Positions 7,589-16,624 are shown, counted from the first letter of the stretch. The stretch: DNA of 64,000 nucleotides from Nocardioides campestrisoli (GCF_013624435.2 NZ_CP061768.1:3624001-3688000); one strand, 5' to 3'. Notes: generated by a model from the sequence alone, not told the origin. Numbers and translations are program-made.

Positions 7589-8536
7589 CTACTGCTTGGC
7601 GACCAGGGAGCGCGCGAAGAGCGCGAGGTTGCCGGGCTTCTCCGCGAGCCGCCGCATCAGGTAGCCGTACCACTCCTGGCCGTAGGGCACGTAGACGCGC
7701 ACGGTCTCCCCCGCCTGCGCCAGCCGGCGCTGCTCGGCGGGACGGATCCCGTAGAGCATCTGGAACTCGTAGGTGCCGCGGGCCCGGCCGTGCCGGCTGG
7801 CCAGCGACGAGGCGATCGCGATCATCCGCGGGTCGTGGGTGGCGATCATCGGGTAGCCGTGGCCCGCCAGCAGGATCTTCAGGCAGCGCACGTAGGCCTT
7901 GTCGATCTCCGCCCGGCTCTGGTGGGCCACCGTCTCCGGCTCCAGGTAGGCGCCCTTGCACAGCCGCACCCGCGACCCCTCGCCCGCCAGCGCCCGGCAG
8001 TCGTCCTCGGTGCGCAGCAGGGCGGCCTGCAGCACCGCGCCGGTCTCGGGGAAGTCCTTGCGCAGCTCGCGCAGGATCTCCAGGGTCCGGTCGGTGGTGG
8101 TGTGGTCCTCCATGTCCAGGGTCACGGTGGTGCCGGCGTTGCGGGCGGCCAGGCAGATCTGCCGCGCGCCGGCCAGCGCGATCCGCTGCCCCGTGGTGCC
8201 GTCGGCGTCGGGCAGCGACTGCCCGATGGCGCTCAGCTTGACGCTGACCTCGGCCTGCCGGCCCAGCCCGCGGGCGGAGAGCTGCTCGAGCAGCTCGACG
8301 TACGCCGCGACCGTCTTCTCGGCCTGCGCGAGGTCGGTGGTGTCCTCGCCGAGGTAGTCCAGGGTCACCGTCAGCCCCGCCTCCACCAGCTCGGCGGTCG
8401 CCGCGACCGCGGACTCGGCAGTCTCGCCGGGCACGTATCCGGCCACCACGCGGGAGGAGACCGGCAACGTGCTGATCAGCTCCTTGACCCGGCCGGAGCG
8501 GGAGAGCAGCAGGATGGGCTGGCGGAGCAGGGACAT
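7589..8536 (-). CDS. Monofunctional proline dehydrogenase (PRODH)
   Basis: FAD-dependent oxidation of L-proline to pyrroline-5-carboxylate, first step of proline catabolism. The 315-residue length is that of stand-alone bacterial PRODH, without the P5C dehydrogenase half of PutA. Visible barrel motifs: SVKLSAIG, TLDMEDH, RVRLCKGAY, THDPR, EFQMLYGIR and the substrate-binding RVYVPYGQEWYGYLMRRL. The start is ATG at 8,536, only 6 bases after a TAGCCT box that overlaps the stop codon of the upstream ABC permease, so a leaderless transcript is likely. No P5C dehydrogenase is present in the window. Confidence 0.92.
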   Translation of the reverse strand: MSLLRQPILLLSRSGRVKELISTLPVSSRVVAGYVPGETAESAVAATAELVEAGLTVTLDYLGEDTTDLAQAEKTVAAYVELLEQLSARGLGRQAEVSVKLSAIGQSLPDADGTTGQRIALAGARQICLAARNAGTTVTLDMEDHTTTDRTLEILRELRKDFPETGAVLQAALLRTEDDCRALAGEGSRVRLCKGAYLEPETVAHQSRAEIDKAYVRCLKILLAGHGYPMIATHDPRMIAIASSLASRHGRARGTYEFQMLYGIRPAEQRRLAQAGETVRVYVPYGQEWYGYLMRRLAEKPGNLALFARSLVAKQ

Positions 8537-8542
8537 GCGGCC

Positions 8543-8548
8543 AGGCTA
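8543..8548 (-). promoter_or_regulatory. -10 for PRODH built on the upstream TAG stop
   Basis: The permease stop codon TAG (8,548-8,546) plus CCT forms TAGCCT, followed by 6 bases and the PRODH ATG. Confidence 0.5.
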
Positions 8549-9283
8549 CGGGGTGCGGCGAGACAGCGTGAGCGCTCCGAGCGACAGGAACACCACGGCG
8601 TACGCCGCGATCACCGCGAGCTCCTGCCAGACCTCGCCGGTGGCGTCGCTGCGGCTGAGGTGGTCGATCGCGTCCACCGCGAACGAGAGCGGCAGCAGGT
8701 CCCCGACCACCTCCAGCACCCGCGGCAGCTGGTCGCGTGGCACCAGGAGACCGCACAGCAGGATCTGCGGGATCACCACCGCCGGCATGAACTGCACGGC
8801 CTGGAACTCGGTGCGCGCGAAGGCGCTCACGAACAGCCCCATCGCCGTGCCCAGCACGGCGTCGCAGACCGCGACCACGGCGAAGAGCCACAGCGGCCCC
8901 TCGACGGTGAGGCCCAGCCCCCACACGCTGACCGCCACGGTCAGCACCGACTGCACCGCCGCCAGCAGGCCGAAGGCGAGCGCATAGCCCAGCAGGAAGT
9001 CCAGCCGGCCCATCGGCATGGTCAGCAGCCGCTCCAGGGTGCCGCCGGTGCGCTCGCGCAGCGTGGTCACGCTGGTCACCAGGAACATCACGAAGAACGG
9101 GAAGATCGCCAGCAGGGCCGGGCCGATGCGGTCGAAGACGTCGCCGGGGACGTCGTCGTAGATCCACCACAGCAGCGTGACCAGGGCGCAGGGCAGGACC
9201 AGCAGCATCGCCAACGTACGGCGGTCCCGCCGGACCTGGGTGAGCACCCGGCCGGCCACGGCCAGGGTGGTCCGCGGCCTCAT
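8546..9283 (-). CDS. ABC-2 type transporter permease
   Basis: A 245-residue integral membrane protein with six hydrophobic segments (about 25-45, 55-72, 100-125, 132-155, 165-182, 222-240) typical of ABC-2 exporter permeases. RERTGGTLERLLTMPM in the first cytoplasmic loop is a family hallmark. The ATG at 9,283 overlaps the ATPase stop (ATGA), which fixes the start and marks a two-gene operon. Substrate unknown; relatives export drugs, polyketides or lipids. Confidence 0.88.
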   Translation of the reverse strand: MRPRTTLAVAGRVLTQVRRDRRTLAMLLVLPCALVTLLWWIYDDVPGDVFDRIGPALLAIFPFFVMFLVTSVTTLRERTGGTLERLLTMPMGRLDFLLGYALAFGLLAAVQSVLTVAVSVWGLGLTVEGPLWLFAVVAVCDAVLGTAMGLFVSAFARTEFQAVQFMPAVVIPQILLCGLLVPRDQLPRVLEVVGDLLPLSFAVDAIDHLSRSDATGEVWQELAVIAAYAVVFLSLGALTLSRRTP

Positions 9284-9993
9284 GCCCGGCCCTCGACGAT
9301 CGCCAGGAACGCCTGCTCCACGTCCGCCGCGCCGGTGCGCTCGCGCACCGAGGCGGGGGTGCCCTCGGCGATCACCCGGCCCTCCCGCATCAGCAGCAGC
9401 CGGTCGCAGCGCTCGGCCTCGTCCATCACGTGGCTGGAGACCAGCACCGCCGCCCCGCCGGCGGCCAGCCGGTGGAAGAGGGCCCACAGGTCGCGGCGCA
9501 GCACCGGGTCGAGTCCCACGGTCGGCTCGTCGAGGACCAGCAGGTCGGGGCTGCCCAGCAGCGCGACCGCCAGGCTGACCCGGCTGCGCTGCCCGCCGGA
9601 GAGCCTGCCCACGACCCGCCCGCGCAGCTCGGTGAGGTCCACGACGGCGAGCGCGGCGTCGACGTCGCCCCGGCCGACGCCCAGCACCCGGGCGAAGAAC
9701 CGGAGGTTCTCCGCGACCGTGAGGTCGTCGTAGACGCTGGCGGACTGGGTGACGTAGCCGATCCGGCTGCGCAGCGGCGGGCTCCCCGCCGGCAGGCCCA
9801 GCACCTCGACCGTGCCGGAGCGCACCTGCTGGGCGCCGACCAGGCAGCGCATCAGCGTGGTCTTGCCGCACCCGCTGGGGCCGAGCAGGCCGGTGACGCC
9901 GCGGCCGACGTCCAGCGAGATGCCGGGCAGCACCTCGGTCTCGCCGCGCACCACCACCAGGTCGCGCACCTGCACGACCTGGTCGGCGCTCAC
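9280..9993 (-). CDS. ABC transporter ATP-binding protein
   Basis: Nucleotide-binding subunit of the ABC-2 exporter encoded downstream. It contains Walker A GPSGCGKT (about 38-45), Q-loop YVTQSASV, signature LSGGQ, Walker B LLVLDEPT and the switch His in SSHVMDE. The 237-residue length lacks the C-terminal extension of many drug-export ATPases. GTG start; it is the first gene of the pair. Confidence 0.92.
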   Translation of the reverse strand: MSADQVVQVRDLVVVRGETEVLPGISLDVGRGVTGLLGPSGCGKTTLMRCLVGAQQVRSGTVEVLGLPAGSPPLRSRIGYVTQSASVYDDLTVAENLRFFARVLGVGRGDVDAALAVVDLTELRGRVVGRLSGGQRSRVSLAVALLGSPDLLVLDEPTVGLDPVLRRDLWALFHRLAAGGAAVLVSSHVMDEAERCDRLLLMREGRVIAEGTPASVRERTGAADVEQAFLAIVEGRA

Positions 9994-10014
9994 GGCACTC
10001 TTGTCACGGCGGGC

Positions 10015-10821
10015 TCATGGCGTGGTGACCGCCAGGTGCTCGCGGGCGAAGGCCAGCGACTCGGCGAGGTCGGCGACCCGCTCCTCGACGGTGCTGCACC
10101 GGCGGGTGTTGATCTCCACCACGATCGAGCCGGCGAAGCCGGTGGTCGCCAGGTGCCTCAGCAGCGGACCGGCGCCGGTGATCCCACGGCCCGGCACCAG
10201 GTGCTCGTCCCGGGCGCCGCCGCTGCCGTCGGTCAGGTGCAGGTGGCGCAGCCGGTCGCCCATCCGGTCGGCCATCTCGACGACGTCCGTGCGCGAGGTG
10301 GCGGCGTGCGAGAGGTCCAGGGTGGTGTGGGCGTAGTGGCCCAGCGAGACGTCCCAGTGCGGCATGTACATCTCCATGCCCGAGGAGCGGGGTCGGGCGC
10401 CCGCCCGCCAGGGGTACATGTTCTCCACCGCGAAGTGCACGCCGGTCGAGGCCTCCAGCGCGGCGATCCCGTTCTCGAACCCCGCCGCGTACTCCCGCTG
10501 CCAGCGGAACGGCGGGTGCACCACGACCACCGGGGCGCCCAGCGCCTGCGCCATCCGGGCCGAGCGCTCGAGCTTGCCCCAGGGCTCGGTGCCCCAGACC
10601 CGCTGCGTCCACAGCAGGCACGGCGCGTGCACCGCGCAGACCGGGACCCGGTGGTGCTCGGAGAGCTGGCGCACCGCGGCGGTCTGCTGGGACAGCGCGT
10701 CCATCCCCACCATCACCTCGACGGCGTCGTAGCCGAGCGCCGCCGCGTGCGAGAAGGCGTGGGCCGTCGACTCGGGGAAGACCGAGGCGGTGGAGAGTCC
10801 GACCTGGAGCGTCACGGCCAC
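10015..10821 (-). CDS. Sugar-phosphate isomerase/epimerase-like TIM-barrel protein
   Basis: A 268-residue AP-endonuclease-2-superfamily TIM barrel. Metal-ligand and barrel signatures are visible: [33 protein letters not shown] (Glu ligand), TLDLSHAA (Asp and His), HLHLTDGSG and VVEINT. It starts with GTG (10,821, or 10,815 with GAGGTGG before it) directly after the Ppx/GppA stop. M. tuberculosis Rv0498 has the same position. Substrate unknown. Confidence 0.82.
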   Translation of the reverse strand: MAVTLQVGLSTASVFPESTAHAFSHAAALGYDAVEVMVGMDALSQQTAAVRQLSEHHRVPVCAVHAPCLLWTQRVWGTEPWGKLERSARMAQALGAPVVVVHPPFRWQREYAAGFENGIAALEASTGVHFAVENMYPWRAGARPRSSGMEMYMPHWDVSLGHYAHTTLDLSHAATSRTDVVEMADRMGDRLRHLHLTDGSGGARDEHLVPGRGITGAGPLLRHLATTGFAGSIVVEINTRRCSTVEERVADLAESLAFAREHLAVTTP

Positions 10822-10822
10822 C

Positions 10823-11755
10823 TCAGTCCAGCACCGAGAGCTGGTCGAACCGGTCCAGGATCACGCCCTCGCGCAGCGCCCAGGGACAGATCTCCAGCTC
10901 CTCGAGGTCGAAGATGTCCATCACCGCCTCGGCCACCAGCGCGCCCGGCACGATCTGGTGGGCGCGGCTCGGGGAGACCCCGGGCAGCTGGCTCAGCTCC
11001 TCGAGCGAGGCGCCGAGCAGCTTGGGCAGCCACTGGTCCAGGTCGGCGCGGCGCAGCAGCCGGCGCACCAGCTGCCCCTCGGCCGAGGGTGCGGCGCCGC
11101 AGATCCGGGCCAGCGAGCGGAAGGTCTTGGAGGTGGCCACCGCCCGGTCCGGAACGCCGCCCCGCAGCAGCCCGCCGGCGTCGCGGGCGATCTCGGTGCG
11201 GATCCAGCGGCGCAGCCGCCGCACGGTCTCCTCGTCGGCGCCGGAGCCGAGCTGGTCGCGGGCCAGCCGCGCGGCGCCCAGCGGCAACGACCAGGCCACC
11301 TCGGGCGCCTCGTCCGCACCGCCGGCGATCTCCAGGGAGCCGCCGCCGATGTCGAAGACCACCATCCGGCCTGCGGACCAGCCGAACCACCGGCGGACCG
11401 CCAGGAAGGTCAGCCGCGCCTCGTCCTCGCCGGAGAGCACCTCGATCCGGGTGCCGGTGGCCTCGGCGACCGCAGCCAGCACCTCGTCGGTGTTCACCGC
11501 CTCGCGCACCGCCGAGGTGGCGAAGGCCAGGATCTCCTCGCAGCCCCGGTCCTCGGCGAAGGTGATCGCGTGCCGGGTGAACTCGGTCAGTGCCTCGATC
11601 CCTTCGGGGCGCAGCGCGTCGGCCTCGTCGAGGTGCTCGGCGAGCCGGAGCGGCTCCTTGAGGCTGAAGGCCGGCAGCGGCGCGGCACCACCGTGCGCAT
11701 CCACCACCAGCAGGTGACCGGTGTTGGAACCGATGTCGAGGACGCCCAGCCGCAT
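10823..11755 (-). CDS. Ppx/GppA-family exopolyphosphatase
   Basis: ASKHA-fold phosphatase, 310 residues, equivalent to the short mycobacterial Ppx1 (Rv0496). [16 protein letters not shown] is phosphate-binding loop 1, [11 protein letters not shown] follows, and [11 protein letters not shown] is loop 2. It is predicted to hydrolyse inorganic polyphosphate or pppGpp; which one cannot be read from sequence. The ATG is 6 bases after a TACGTT box, consistent with a leaderless transcript. The isomerase gene follows after 1 base. Confidence 0.88.
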   Translation of the reverse strand: MRLGVLDIGSNTGHLLVVDAHGGAAPLPAFSLKEPLRLAEHLDEADALRPEGIEALTEFTRHAITFAEDRGCEEILAFATSAVREAVNTDEVLAAVAEATGTRIEVLSGEDEARLTFLAVRRWFGWSAGRMVVFDIGGGSLEIAGGADEAPEVAWSLPLGAARLARDQLGSGADEETVRRLRRWIRTEIARDAGGLLRGGVPDRAVATSKTFRSLARICGAAPSAEGQLVRRLLRRADLDQWLPKLLGASLEELSQLPGVSPSRAHQIVPGALVAEAVMDIFDLEELEICPWALREGVILDRFDQLSVLD

Positions 11756-11761
11756 GACCCC

Positions 11762-11783
11762 AACGTACCGCGCGACGTAGAGT
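11762..11783. promoter_or_regulatory. Divergent pair of -10 elements for leaderless genes
   Basis: Minus strand: TACGTT (11,767-11,762), 6 bases before the Ppx/GppA ATG. Plus strand: TAGAGT (11,778-11,783), 7 bases before the GTG of the Cys-rich protein. The two start codons are only 35 bases apart. Confidence 0.45.
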
Positions 11784-11790
11784 CGTGGAC

Positions 11791-12567
11791 GTGCCCGAAG
11801 TCGACCTGGTCTTCCCCCGTGCCTTCGTGGAGTTCGTCGACCCGGCCGACGAGGAGCAGGTCTTCCGCTGCGACCTGACCTGGCTGACCTCGGCGTACAC
11901 CTGCATCTTCGGCCAGGGCTGCCAGGGCATCTACGCCGACGCGCCCGACACCGGCTGCTGCACCCTGGGCGCGCACTTCAGCGACGCCGACGACGAGCGC
12001 CGGGTGGCCTCGTACGTCGCCCAGCTCACCCCCGAGCTGTGGCAGTTCCACCCCGGCCGCGAGGTCCGCACCGGCGACTGGGTCGAGGTCGAGCCCGACG
12101 GGGAGCGGAAGACCGCGACCCTGGAGGTCGACGGCCAGCAGGCCTGCGTCTTCCACAACCGCAGCGACTTCGCCCCGCACACCGGGGCCGGGGGCGCCGG
12201 CTGCGCGCTGCACGGGCTCGCGCTCGCCCAGGGCCGCAACCCGCTGGAGACCAAGCCTGACGTGTGCTGGCAGCTGCCGATCCGGCGTACCTACCGGACC
12301 GTGGAGCGCCCCGACGAGACCTCCTACACCGAGGTCACGATCAGCGAGTACGACCGCCGGGGCTGGGGCCCGGGCGGGCACGACCTGGACTGGTACTGCT
12401 CGGGCAACACCGAGGCGCACGTGGCGGTGGAGCCGCTCTACCTGACCAGCGCCGCCGAGCTCGTCGAGCTGATGGGCCGCCCGGCGTACGAGGAGCTGGC
12501 CCGCCACTGCGAGGCGCACCTGCGCTCGCGGTCGGCGTTGGCGATCCACCCGGCCGACCCGCACTGA
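11791..12567 (+). CDS. Conserved Cys-rich protein of unknown function (Rv0495c-like)
   Basis: A 258-residue soluble protein I do not assign to a function. Five Cys lie near the N-terminus ([19 protein letters not shown], later TGCC) and more follow in [20 protein letters not shown] and RHCEAH. Spacing suggests a metal or Fe-S site reminiscent of the YkgJ/DUF3109 group, but this is a guess. It faces Ppx/GppA divergently, as Rv0495c does in mycobacteria. GTG at 11,791 fits a leaderless start after TAGAGT; GTG at 11,785 is the alternative. Confidence 0.75.
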   Translation: MPEVDLVFPRAFVEFVDPADEEQVFRCDLTWLTSAYTCIFGQGCQGIYADAPDTGCCTLGAHFSDADDERRVASYVAQLTPELWQFHPGREVRTGDWVEVEPDGERKTATLEVDGQQACVFHNRSDFAPHTGAGGAGCALHGLALAQGRNPLETKPDVCWQLPIRRTYRTVERPDETSYTEVTISEYDRRGWGPGGHDLDWYCSGNTEAHVAVEPLYLTSAAELVELMGRPAYEELARHCEAHLRSRSALAIHPADPH

Positions 12568-12662
12568 GCTCCGCCGGCGTCCCTCGACCCTCGGAATCCT
12601 CGACGTCAAGAGACTCCGACCCCGGTGCGCGGGCCCCGATCTGACCCGACAGAATGCTAGGC

Positions 12663-13298
12663 ATGCGCCTGGACCACATCTCTTACGCCGCCGGCCCCGA
12701 CGGGCTCGCCGGTACTGCTGCGCGCATCGGGGGACTGCTCGGACGGGAGTTCGTCGATGGCGGAGTGCACCCACGCTTCGGCACTCGCAACATGATCCTG
12801 CCGCTCGCCGGCCGGACCTACCTGGAGGTGGTGGAGGTCCTCGACCACCCCGCCTCCGACAAGGCACCGTTCGGCCAGGCCGTGCGCGCCCGCTCCGCCA
12901 ACGGCGGTGGCTGGCTCGGCTGGGTGGTGGCGGTCGACGACCTCGACGTGGTCGAGGAGCGGCTGGGCCGCGAGGCCGTGCCGGGCAACCGGCACCGCCC
13001 CGACGGCACCGAGCTGCGCTGGCTGCAGATCGGCGTCAACGGCCTGATCGGCGACCCCCAGCTGCCCTTCTTCATCAAGTGGCTCACGCCCGAGCTCCAC
13101 CCCAGCGAGGGCGCGGACGGCGAGTACTCGCTGGCCTGCCTGGAGATCGCCGGTGACCCGCAGCGGGTCAGCGAGTGGCTCGGGGAGTCGGTCGAGGCGC
13201 CGCTGGAGGACATCAAGGTCGAGTGGGTCGCCCCCAACGGCACCCCCGGGATCATGGCGGTCAACGTCCAGACCCCGACCGGCCTGGTCCGCATCTGA
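12663..13298 (+). CDS. VOC/glyoxalase-like domain protein
   Basis: A 211-residue protein starting MRLDHISYA, the beta strand of a vicinal-oxygen-chelate fold. A second VOC-like half begins near ADGEYSLACLEIAG. TYLEVVEVL supplies a Glu seen as metal ligand in relatives. It resembles the Glyoxalase_3-type proteins of actinobacteria; substrate unknown. ATG at 12,663 is chosen because CAGAAT lies 7 bases before it, giving a likely leaderless start; ATG at 12,654 overlaps that box. It overlaps the methyltransferase by 4 bases if that gene starts at CTG. Confidence 0.78.
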   Translation: MRLDHISYAAGPDGLAGTAARIGGLLGREFVDGGVHPRFGTRNMILPLAGRTYLEVVEVLDHPASDKAPFGQAVRARSANGGGWLGWVVAVDDLDVVEERLGREAVPGNRHRPDGTELRWLQIGVNGLIGDPQLPFFIKWLTPELHPSEGADGEYSLACLEIAGDPQRVSEWLGESVEAPLEDIKVEWVAPNGTPGIMAVNVQTPTGLVRI

Positions 13299-14026
13299 CG
13301 GAGCCGGTCATCGTCCGACCGCTCCAGCGCCACGGCGCCACACCCAGCCCGAACCTCTGGCACCACCCGGAGACCTACGAGCTGGAGAACCACGCCTTCG
13401 ACCCCGACCGGCTGGTCGAGGCCGCGATGGCCGAGGTGGCCGGCTGGCGTGCGCGCACCTTCCTGGACCTGGGCTGCGGCTCGGGGTTCCACCTGCCCCG
13501 GTGGGCCGAGCAGGCCGCCTCGGTGGTCGGCGTGGAGCCGCATCCCCCGCTCGTCGCCCTGGCCCGGCGTCGTACCCGGAGGCTGCCGCACGTGAGCGTG
13601 CTCGCGGGCACCGCCCAGGAGCTGCCGCTGCCCGACGCCTCGGTGGACGTCGTCCAGGCTCGCTGGGCCTACTTCTTCGGGCCCGGCTGCGAGCCCGGCC
13701 TGGCCGAGCTGGCCCGGGTGGTCCGCCGTGGGGGCACCGCCTTCGTGCTCGACAACGACGCCACCCGCTCGACGTTCGGCGGGTGGTTCCGCCGGGGCTT
13801 CCCGACCGTCGACCCGGACGAGGTCGAGCGGTTCTGGTCCGGGCAGGGCTGGCAGCGCACGCCGGTGCTGACCCGGTGGTCGTTCGACTCCCTCGCCGAC
13901 CTCGAGGCCGTCGTACGGATCGAGCTGCCCACCGCGGTCGCCGACCAGGTCTGGTCGGAGTGGACCGCGGCCGGCGGCGGCACCGAGGTCGACTACGCGG
14001 TCAACCTCTGGTGGCGCCACTACTGA
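13295..14026 (+). CDS. Class I SAM-dependent methyltransferase, unusual start
   Basis: A small-molecule methyltransferase of about 243 residues. Motif I is TFLDLGCGSGFHLP, motif II VVGVEPHP, then VLAGTAQELPLPDASVDVV (post-I and IV), and VRRGGTAFVLD. Sequence resembling the family N-terminus (ATPSPNLWHHPETYELEN) begins before any ATG or GTG in a sensible place. The reading frame opens at CTG 13,295, which overlaps the VOC stop as CTGA, like the ATGA overlaps elsewhere here. Alternatives are a GTG near 13,223 (long overlap) or ATG near 13,427, which would remove conserved sequence. Substrate unknown. Confidence 0.75.
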   Translation: MTEPVIVRPLQRHGATPSPNLWHHPETYELENHAFDPDRLVEAAMAEVAGWRARTFLDLGCGSGFHLPRWAEQAASVVGVEPHPPLVALARRRTRRLPHVSVLAGTAQELPLPDASVDVVQARWAYFFGPGCEPGLAELARVVRRGGTAFVLDNDATRSTFGGWFRRGFPTVDPDEVERFWSGQGWQRTPVLTRWSFDSLADLEAVVRIELPTAVADQVWSEWTAAGGGTEVDYAVNLWWRHY

Positions 14027-14036
14027 GCAGGCGCCC

Positions 14037-15050
14037 TCAGCTGGACCCGCGGACGGCCAGGGTGGGGGCGAGCAGCACCCCGGTGCCCGCCTGCGGCGGG
14101 GTGGCCAGCACCCGCTCGAGGGCCCGCACCAGCTCGACCGCGACCTCCTCGAGCGGCTGACGCACCGAGGTGAGCCCGCCGCCGGGCAGCACCTGGGCGA
14201 CCTGGGAGTCGTCAAAGCCGACCACGGCCAGGTCGCGCCCGGGCACCAGCCCGCGCTCGGCCATCAGGTGGAGCACTCCCGTGGCCAGCGTGTCGGAGGC
14301 GCAGACGAAGGCCGTCGGCGCGGCCTCGTCCAGCAGCACCGCCGCGGCCTCCCGGCCGCTCGCCACGGTGTCCTCGACCCGGGAGGCCAGCCCGGCGGTG
14401 GGCAGCCCGCGCTCGCGCATCGCCCGCACCCACCCGGCACGCCGGTCCTCCCCGATGAAGGAGTCCTTGCGCCACCCGATCCACGCCACCCGGGTGTGCC
14501 CGCGCTCGAGCAGGTGCTCGGTGGCCAGGGCGGTGCCCGCGGCGCCGTCGACGTCCACCCAGGCGTGCGTGGCCCCCGGGTCCCCCCAGGGCCGGCCGAA
14601 GGCGACGAACGGCGCCCGCCGGGTGCTGAGGAACGCCGCCTGGGGCGCGCCCAGGTAGGTGTCGGTGACGATGAAGGCGTCCACCGCCGTCGAGCGCAGC
14701 AGGTCGTCGTAGGCCTGGAGCGGCTCGGTGTCGTCGTCGGAGAAGAGCAGCACGTGGTAGCCCGCGACCGCCGCGGTGGCGACCAGCGTGTGCACGAACC
14801 GGTCCATCAGCGCGTTCGCGGTGCCCTCCTGCGCCGGGGCGAACCGCAGCCCGACCAGGTGGGAGGTGCGGGTGCGCAGGCTGCGCGCCGCCCGGTTGGG
14901 CGAGTAGCCCAGCTCCTGGATCACCCCCTGGACCCGCAGCAGGGTCTCGGGGCGCAGCAGGTGGGGGCTGTTCACCGCGTTGGAGACGGTCTGGCGTGAG
15001 ACGCCCGCCCGCTGGGCCACGTCCGCGAGCGTGGGTGGGTTCACCGCCAC
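14037..15050 (-). CDS. LacI-family transcriptional regulator
   Basis: A 337-residue repressor. The N-terminal HTH is classic: TLADVAQRAGVSRQTVSNAV with hinge RAARSLRTRTSHLVGL. The periplasmic-binding-like effector domain follows (VDAFIVTDTYL, VAFGRPWG, VDVDGAAGTALATEHLLERG, FVCASDTLATGVLHLM, VVGFDDSQVA, LTSVRQPL). The GTG at 15,050 is preferred because GGAGGT lies 6 bases upstream; longer readings add an unlikely Arg/Ala tail. No sugar genes are adjacent, so the effector is unknown. An inverted repeat over its own promoter suggests autoregulation. Confidence 0.9.
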   Translation of the reverse strand: MAVNPPTLADVAQRAGVSRQTVSNAVNSPHLLRPETLLRVQGVIQELGYSPNRAARSLRTRTSHLVGLRFAPAQEGTANALMDRFVHTLVATAAVAGYHVLLFSDDDTEPLQAYDDLLRSTAVDAFIVTDTYLGAPQAAFLSTRRAPFVAFGRPWGDPGATHAWVDVDGAAGTALATEHLLERGHTRVAWIGWRKDSFIGEDRRAGWVRAMRERGLPTAGLASRVEDTVASGREAAAVLLDEAAPTAFVCASDTLATGVLHLMAERGLVPGRDLAVVGFDDSQVAQVLPGGGLTSVRQPLEEVAVELVRALERVLATPPQAGTGVLLAPTLAVRGSS

Positions 15051-15106
15051 CGCCGCACCTCCCCCTGCAGCGCGGGCGCGGACGCCACGCGCACGTTCCG
15101 TTCGCA

Positions 15107-15129
15107 CTTGATCGTTCCAAGTCAGCATA
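15107..15129 (-). promoter_or_regulatory. Candidate LacI-family operator overlapping the regulator promoter
   Basis: CTTGATCGTTCCAAG (15,107-15,121) is an imperfect palindrome with a CG near its centre, typical of LacI-family operators. On the minus strand TATGCT (15,129-15,124) precedes it and would place the transcript start inside the palindrome, about 65 bases before the GTG. Confidence 0.4.
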
Positions 15130-15186
15130 GGCGTCGGCGCCAGCCCGTGGCACGACCGGTCCCGCCGGCCTGTCGGTGCCATGGCC

Positions 15187-15192
15187 TAGCGT
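15187..15192 (+). promoter_or_regulatory. -10 element for leaderless radA
   Basis: TAGCGT followed by 7 bases and the radA ATG; no room for a ribosome binding site. Confidence 0.45.
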
Positions 15193-15199
15193 CTGGGCC

Positions 15200-16624
15200 A
15201 TGAGCAGACAGCCCCGGACCCGCACCGCCTACCGGTGCTCCGAGTGCGGCTGGGAGACCAGCAAGTGGGTCGGCCGGTGCGGCGAGTGCCAGGCGTGGGG
15301 CTCCGTCGCCGAAGCGGCCGCCGCTGCCCCCGTCGGCCGCACACAGGCCAGCGCCGTCACCACCGCAGCCGTGCCGATCGGGCAGGTCTCGGTCGAGGAG
15401 TCGGCCTTCCGCTCCAGCGGGGTGCCCGAGCTCGACCGGGTGCTGGGCGGAGGGCTGGTGCCGGGCGCCGCCATCCTGCTGGCCGGCGAGCCCGGAGTCG
15501 GCAAGTCGACACTGCTGCTGGAGGTCGCCGCTCAGACCGCCCGGTACCGGCACCGCACCCTCTACATCACCGGCGAGGAGTCGGCCTCCCAGGTGCGGCT
15601 GCGCGCCGACCGCACCGGCGCGGTGCACGACGAGCTCTACCTGGCCGCCGAGACCGACCTCGGCGCCGTGCTCAGCCACATCGAGCAGGTCAAGCCGACC
15701 CTGCTGGTGGTCGACTCGATCCAGACCATCGGCGCCCCCGGGGTCGACGGCGTCCCGGGCGGGGTGACCCAGGTCAAGGAGGTCGCCGCCGCCCTGGTCC
15801 GGGTGGCCAAGACCCGCAACATCACCACCGTGATCGTCGGGCACGTCACCAAGGACGGGTCGATCGCCGGCCCGCGCGTGCTCGAGCACGTCGTCGACGT
15901 GGTGCTCCACTTCGAGGGCGACCGCAACTCGCGCTTCCGGATGGTCCGGGCGATGAAGAACCGGTTCGGCCCGGTCGACGAGGTCGGCTGCTTCGACCTC
16001 TCCTCCGAGGGCATCCGCGCGGTGGCCGACCCCACCGGGCTCTTCGTCGAGCACCACTCCACCACCGTGCCCGGCACCTGCGTGGCGGTCACCATGGAGG
16101 GTCGCCGGCCGCTGCTGGCCGAGGTGCAGGCGCTGGTCGCGCCCACCCCTGCCGAGCGGCCGCGGCGCACCACCTCGGGCGTCGACTCCTCCCGGGTCTC
16201 CATGGTGCTCGCGGTGCTCCAGCAGCACTGCCAGATCCGGTTGCACAACATGGACGTCTTCGTCTCCACCGTCGGGGGCGCGCGGATCCACGAGCCCGCC
16301 AGCGACCTGGCGATCGCGGTCGCGCTGGCCGGCGCAACCTTCGGCATCGCCGCCCCCACGGGGGTGGTGGCGATGGGCGAGATCGGACTGGCCGGCGAGC
16401 TGCGCCGGGTCCGCGACCTGCCCCAGCGCCTCGCCGAGGCGGCCCGGCTGGGCTTCAAGGTCGCCGTCGTGCCCAGCGAGCGGGGCCGCCCCCGAGGCCC
16501 CCGCTCGCCCGAATCCTGGACCGTCGACGGGATGCAGGTGCTCGACGTCGGCGACGTCGCCTCCGCCCTGGGGCTGCTGAGGCTCACCAGGACCCGCGCG
16601 ACGCCCCTGCGTCCCATAGACTGA
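15200..16624 (+). CDS. radA: DNA repair protein RadA
   Basis: RecA-like ATPase acting in recombination and branch processing, 474 residues. An N-terminal C4 zinc finger (YRCSECG ... GRCGECQAWG) is followed by Walker A GEPGVGKST (about 93-101), Walker B LLVVDSI, the RadA-specific MKNRFG motif (about 252-257) and a C-terminal Lon-protease-like domain (NMDVFVSTVGG, SDLAIAVALA, GEIGLAGELR). ATG at 15,200 is used because the earlier GTG at 15,176 would overlap the -10 box. disA follows after 58 bases, the usual actinobacterial and Bacillus pairing; RadA is known to affect DisA activity. Confidence 0.95.
   Translation: MSRQPRTRTAYRCSECGWETSKWVGRCGECQAWGSVAEAAAAAPVGRTQASAVTTAAVPIGQVSVEESAFRSSGVPELDRVLGGGLVPGAAILLAGEPGVGKSTLLLEVAAQTARYRHRTLYITGEESASQVRLRADRTGAVHDELYLAAETDLGAVLSHIEQVKPTLLVVDSIQTIGAPGVDGVPGGVTQVKEVAAALVRVAKTRNITTVIVGHVTKDGSIAGPRVLEHVVDVVLHFEGDRNSRFRMVRAMKNRFGPVDEVGCFDLSSEGIRAVADPTGLFVEHHSTTVPGTCVAVTMEGRRPLLAEVQALVAPTPAERPRRTTSGVDSSRVSMVLAVLQQHCQIRLHNMDVFVSTVGGARIHEPASDLAIAVALAGATFGIAAPTGVVAMGEIGLAGELRRVRDLPQRLAEAARLGFKVAVVPSERGRPRGPRSPESWTVDGMQVLDVGDVASALGLLRLTRTRATPLRPID
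16617..16622 (+). promoter_or_regulatory. Possible -10 for disA
   Basis: TAGACT lies in the last codons of radA and would give disA its own transcript with a leader of about 55 bases and a GGAGGAG ribosome site. Confidence 0.3.

Noticed and set aside
6185..9733. Plus-strand open frame of about 1,180 codons opposite proC, PRODH and ABC genes
   Set aside because: Composition is Gly/Arg/His/Gln-rich without domains; it is antisense to four well-supported genes and reflects the lack of stops in GC-rich DNA.
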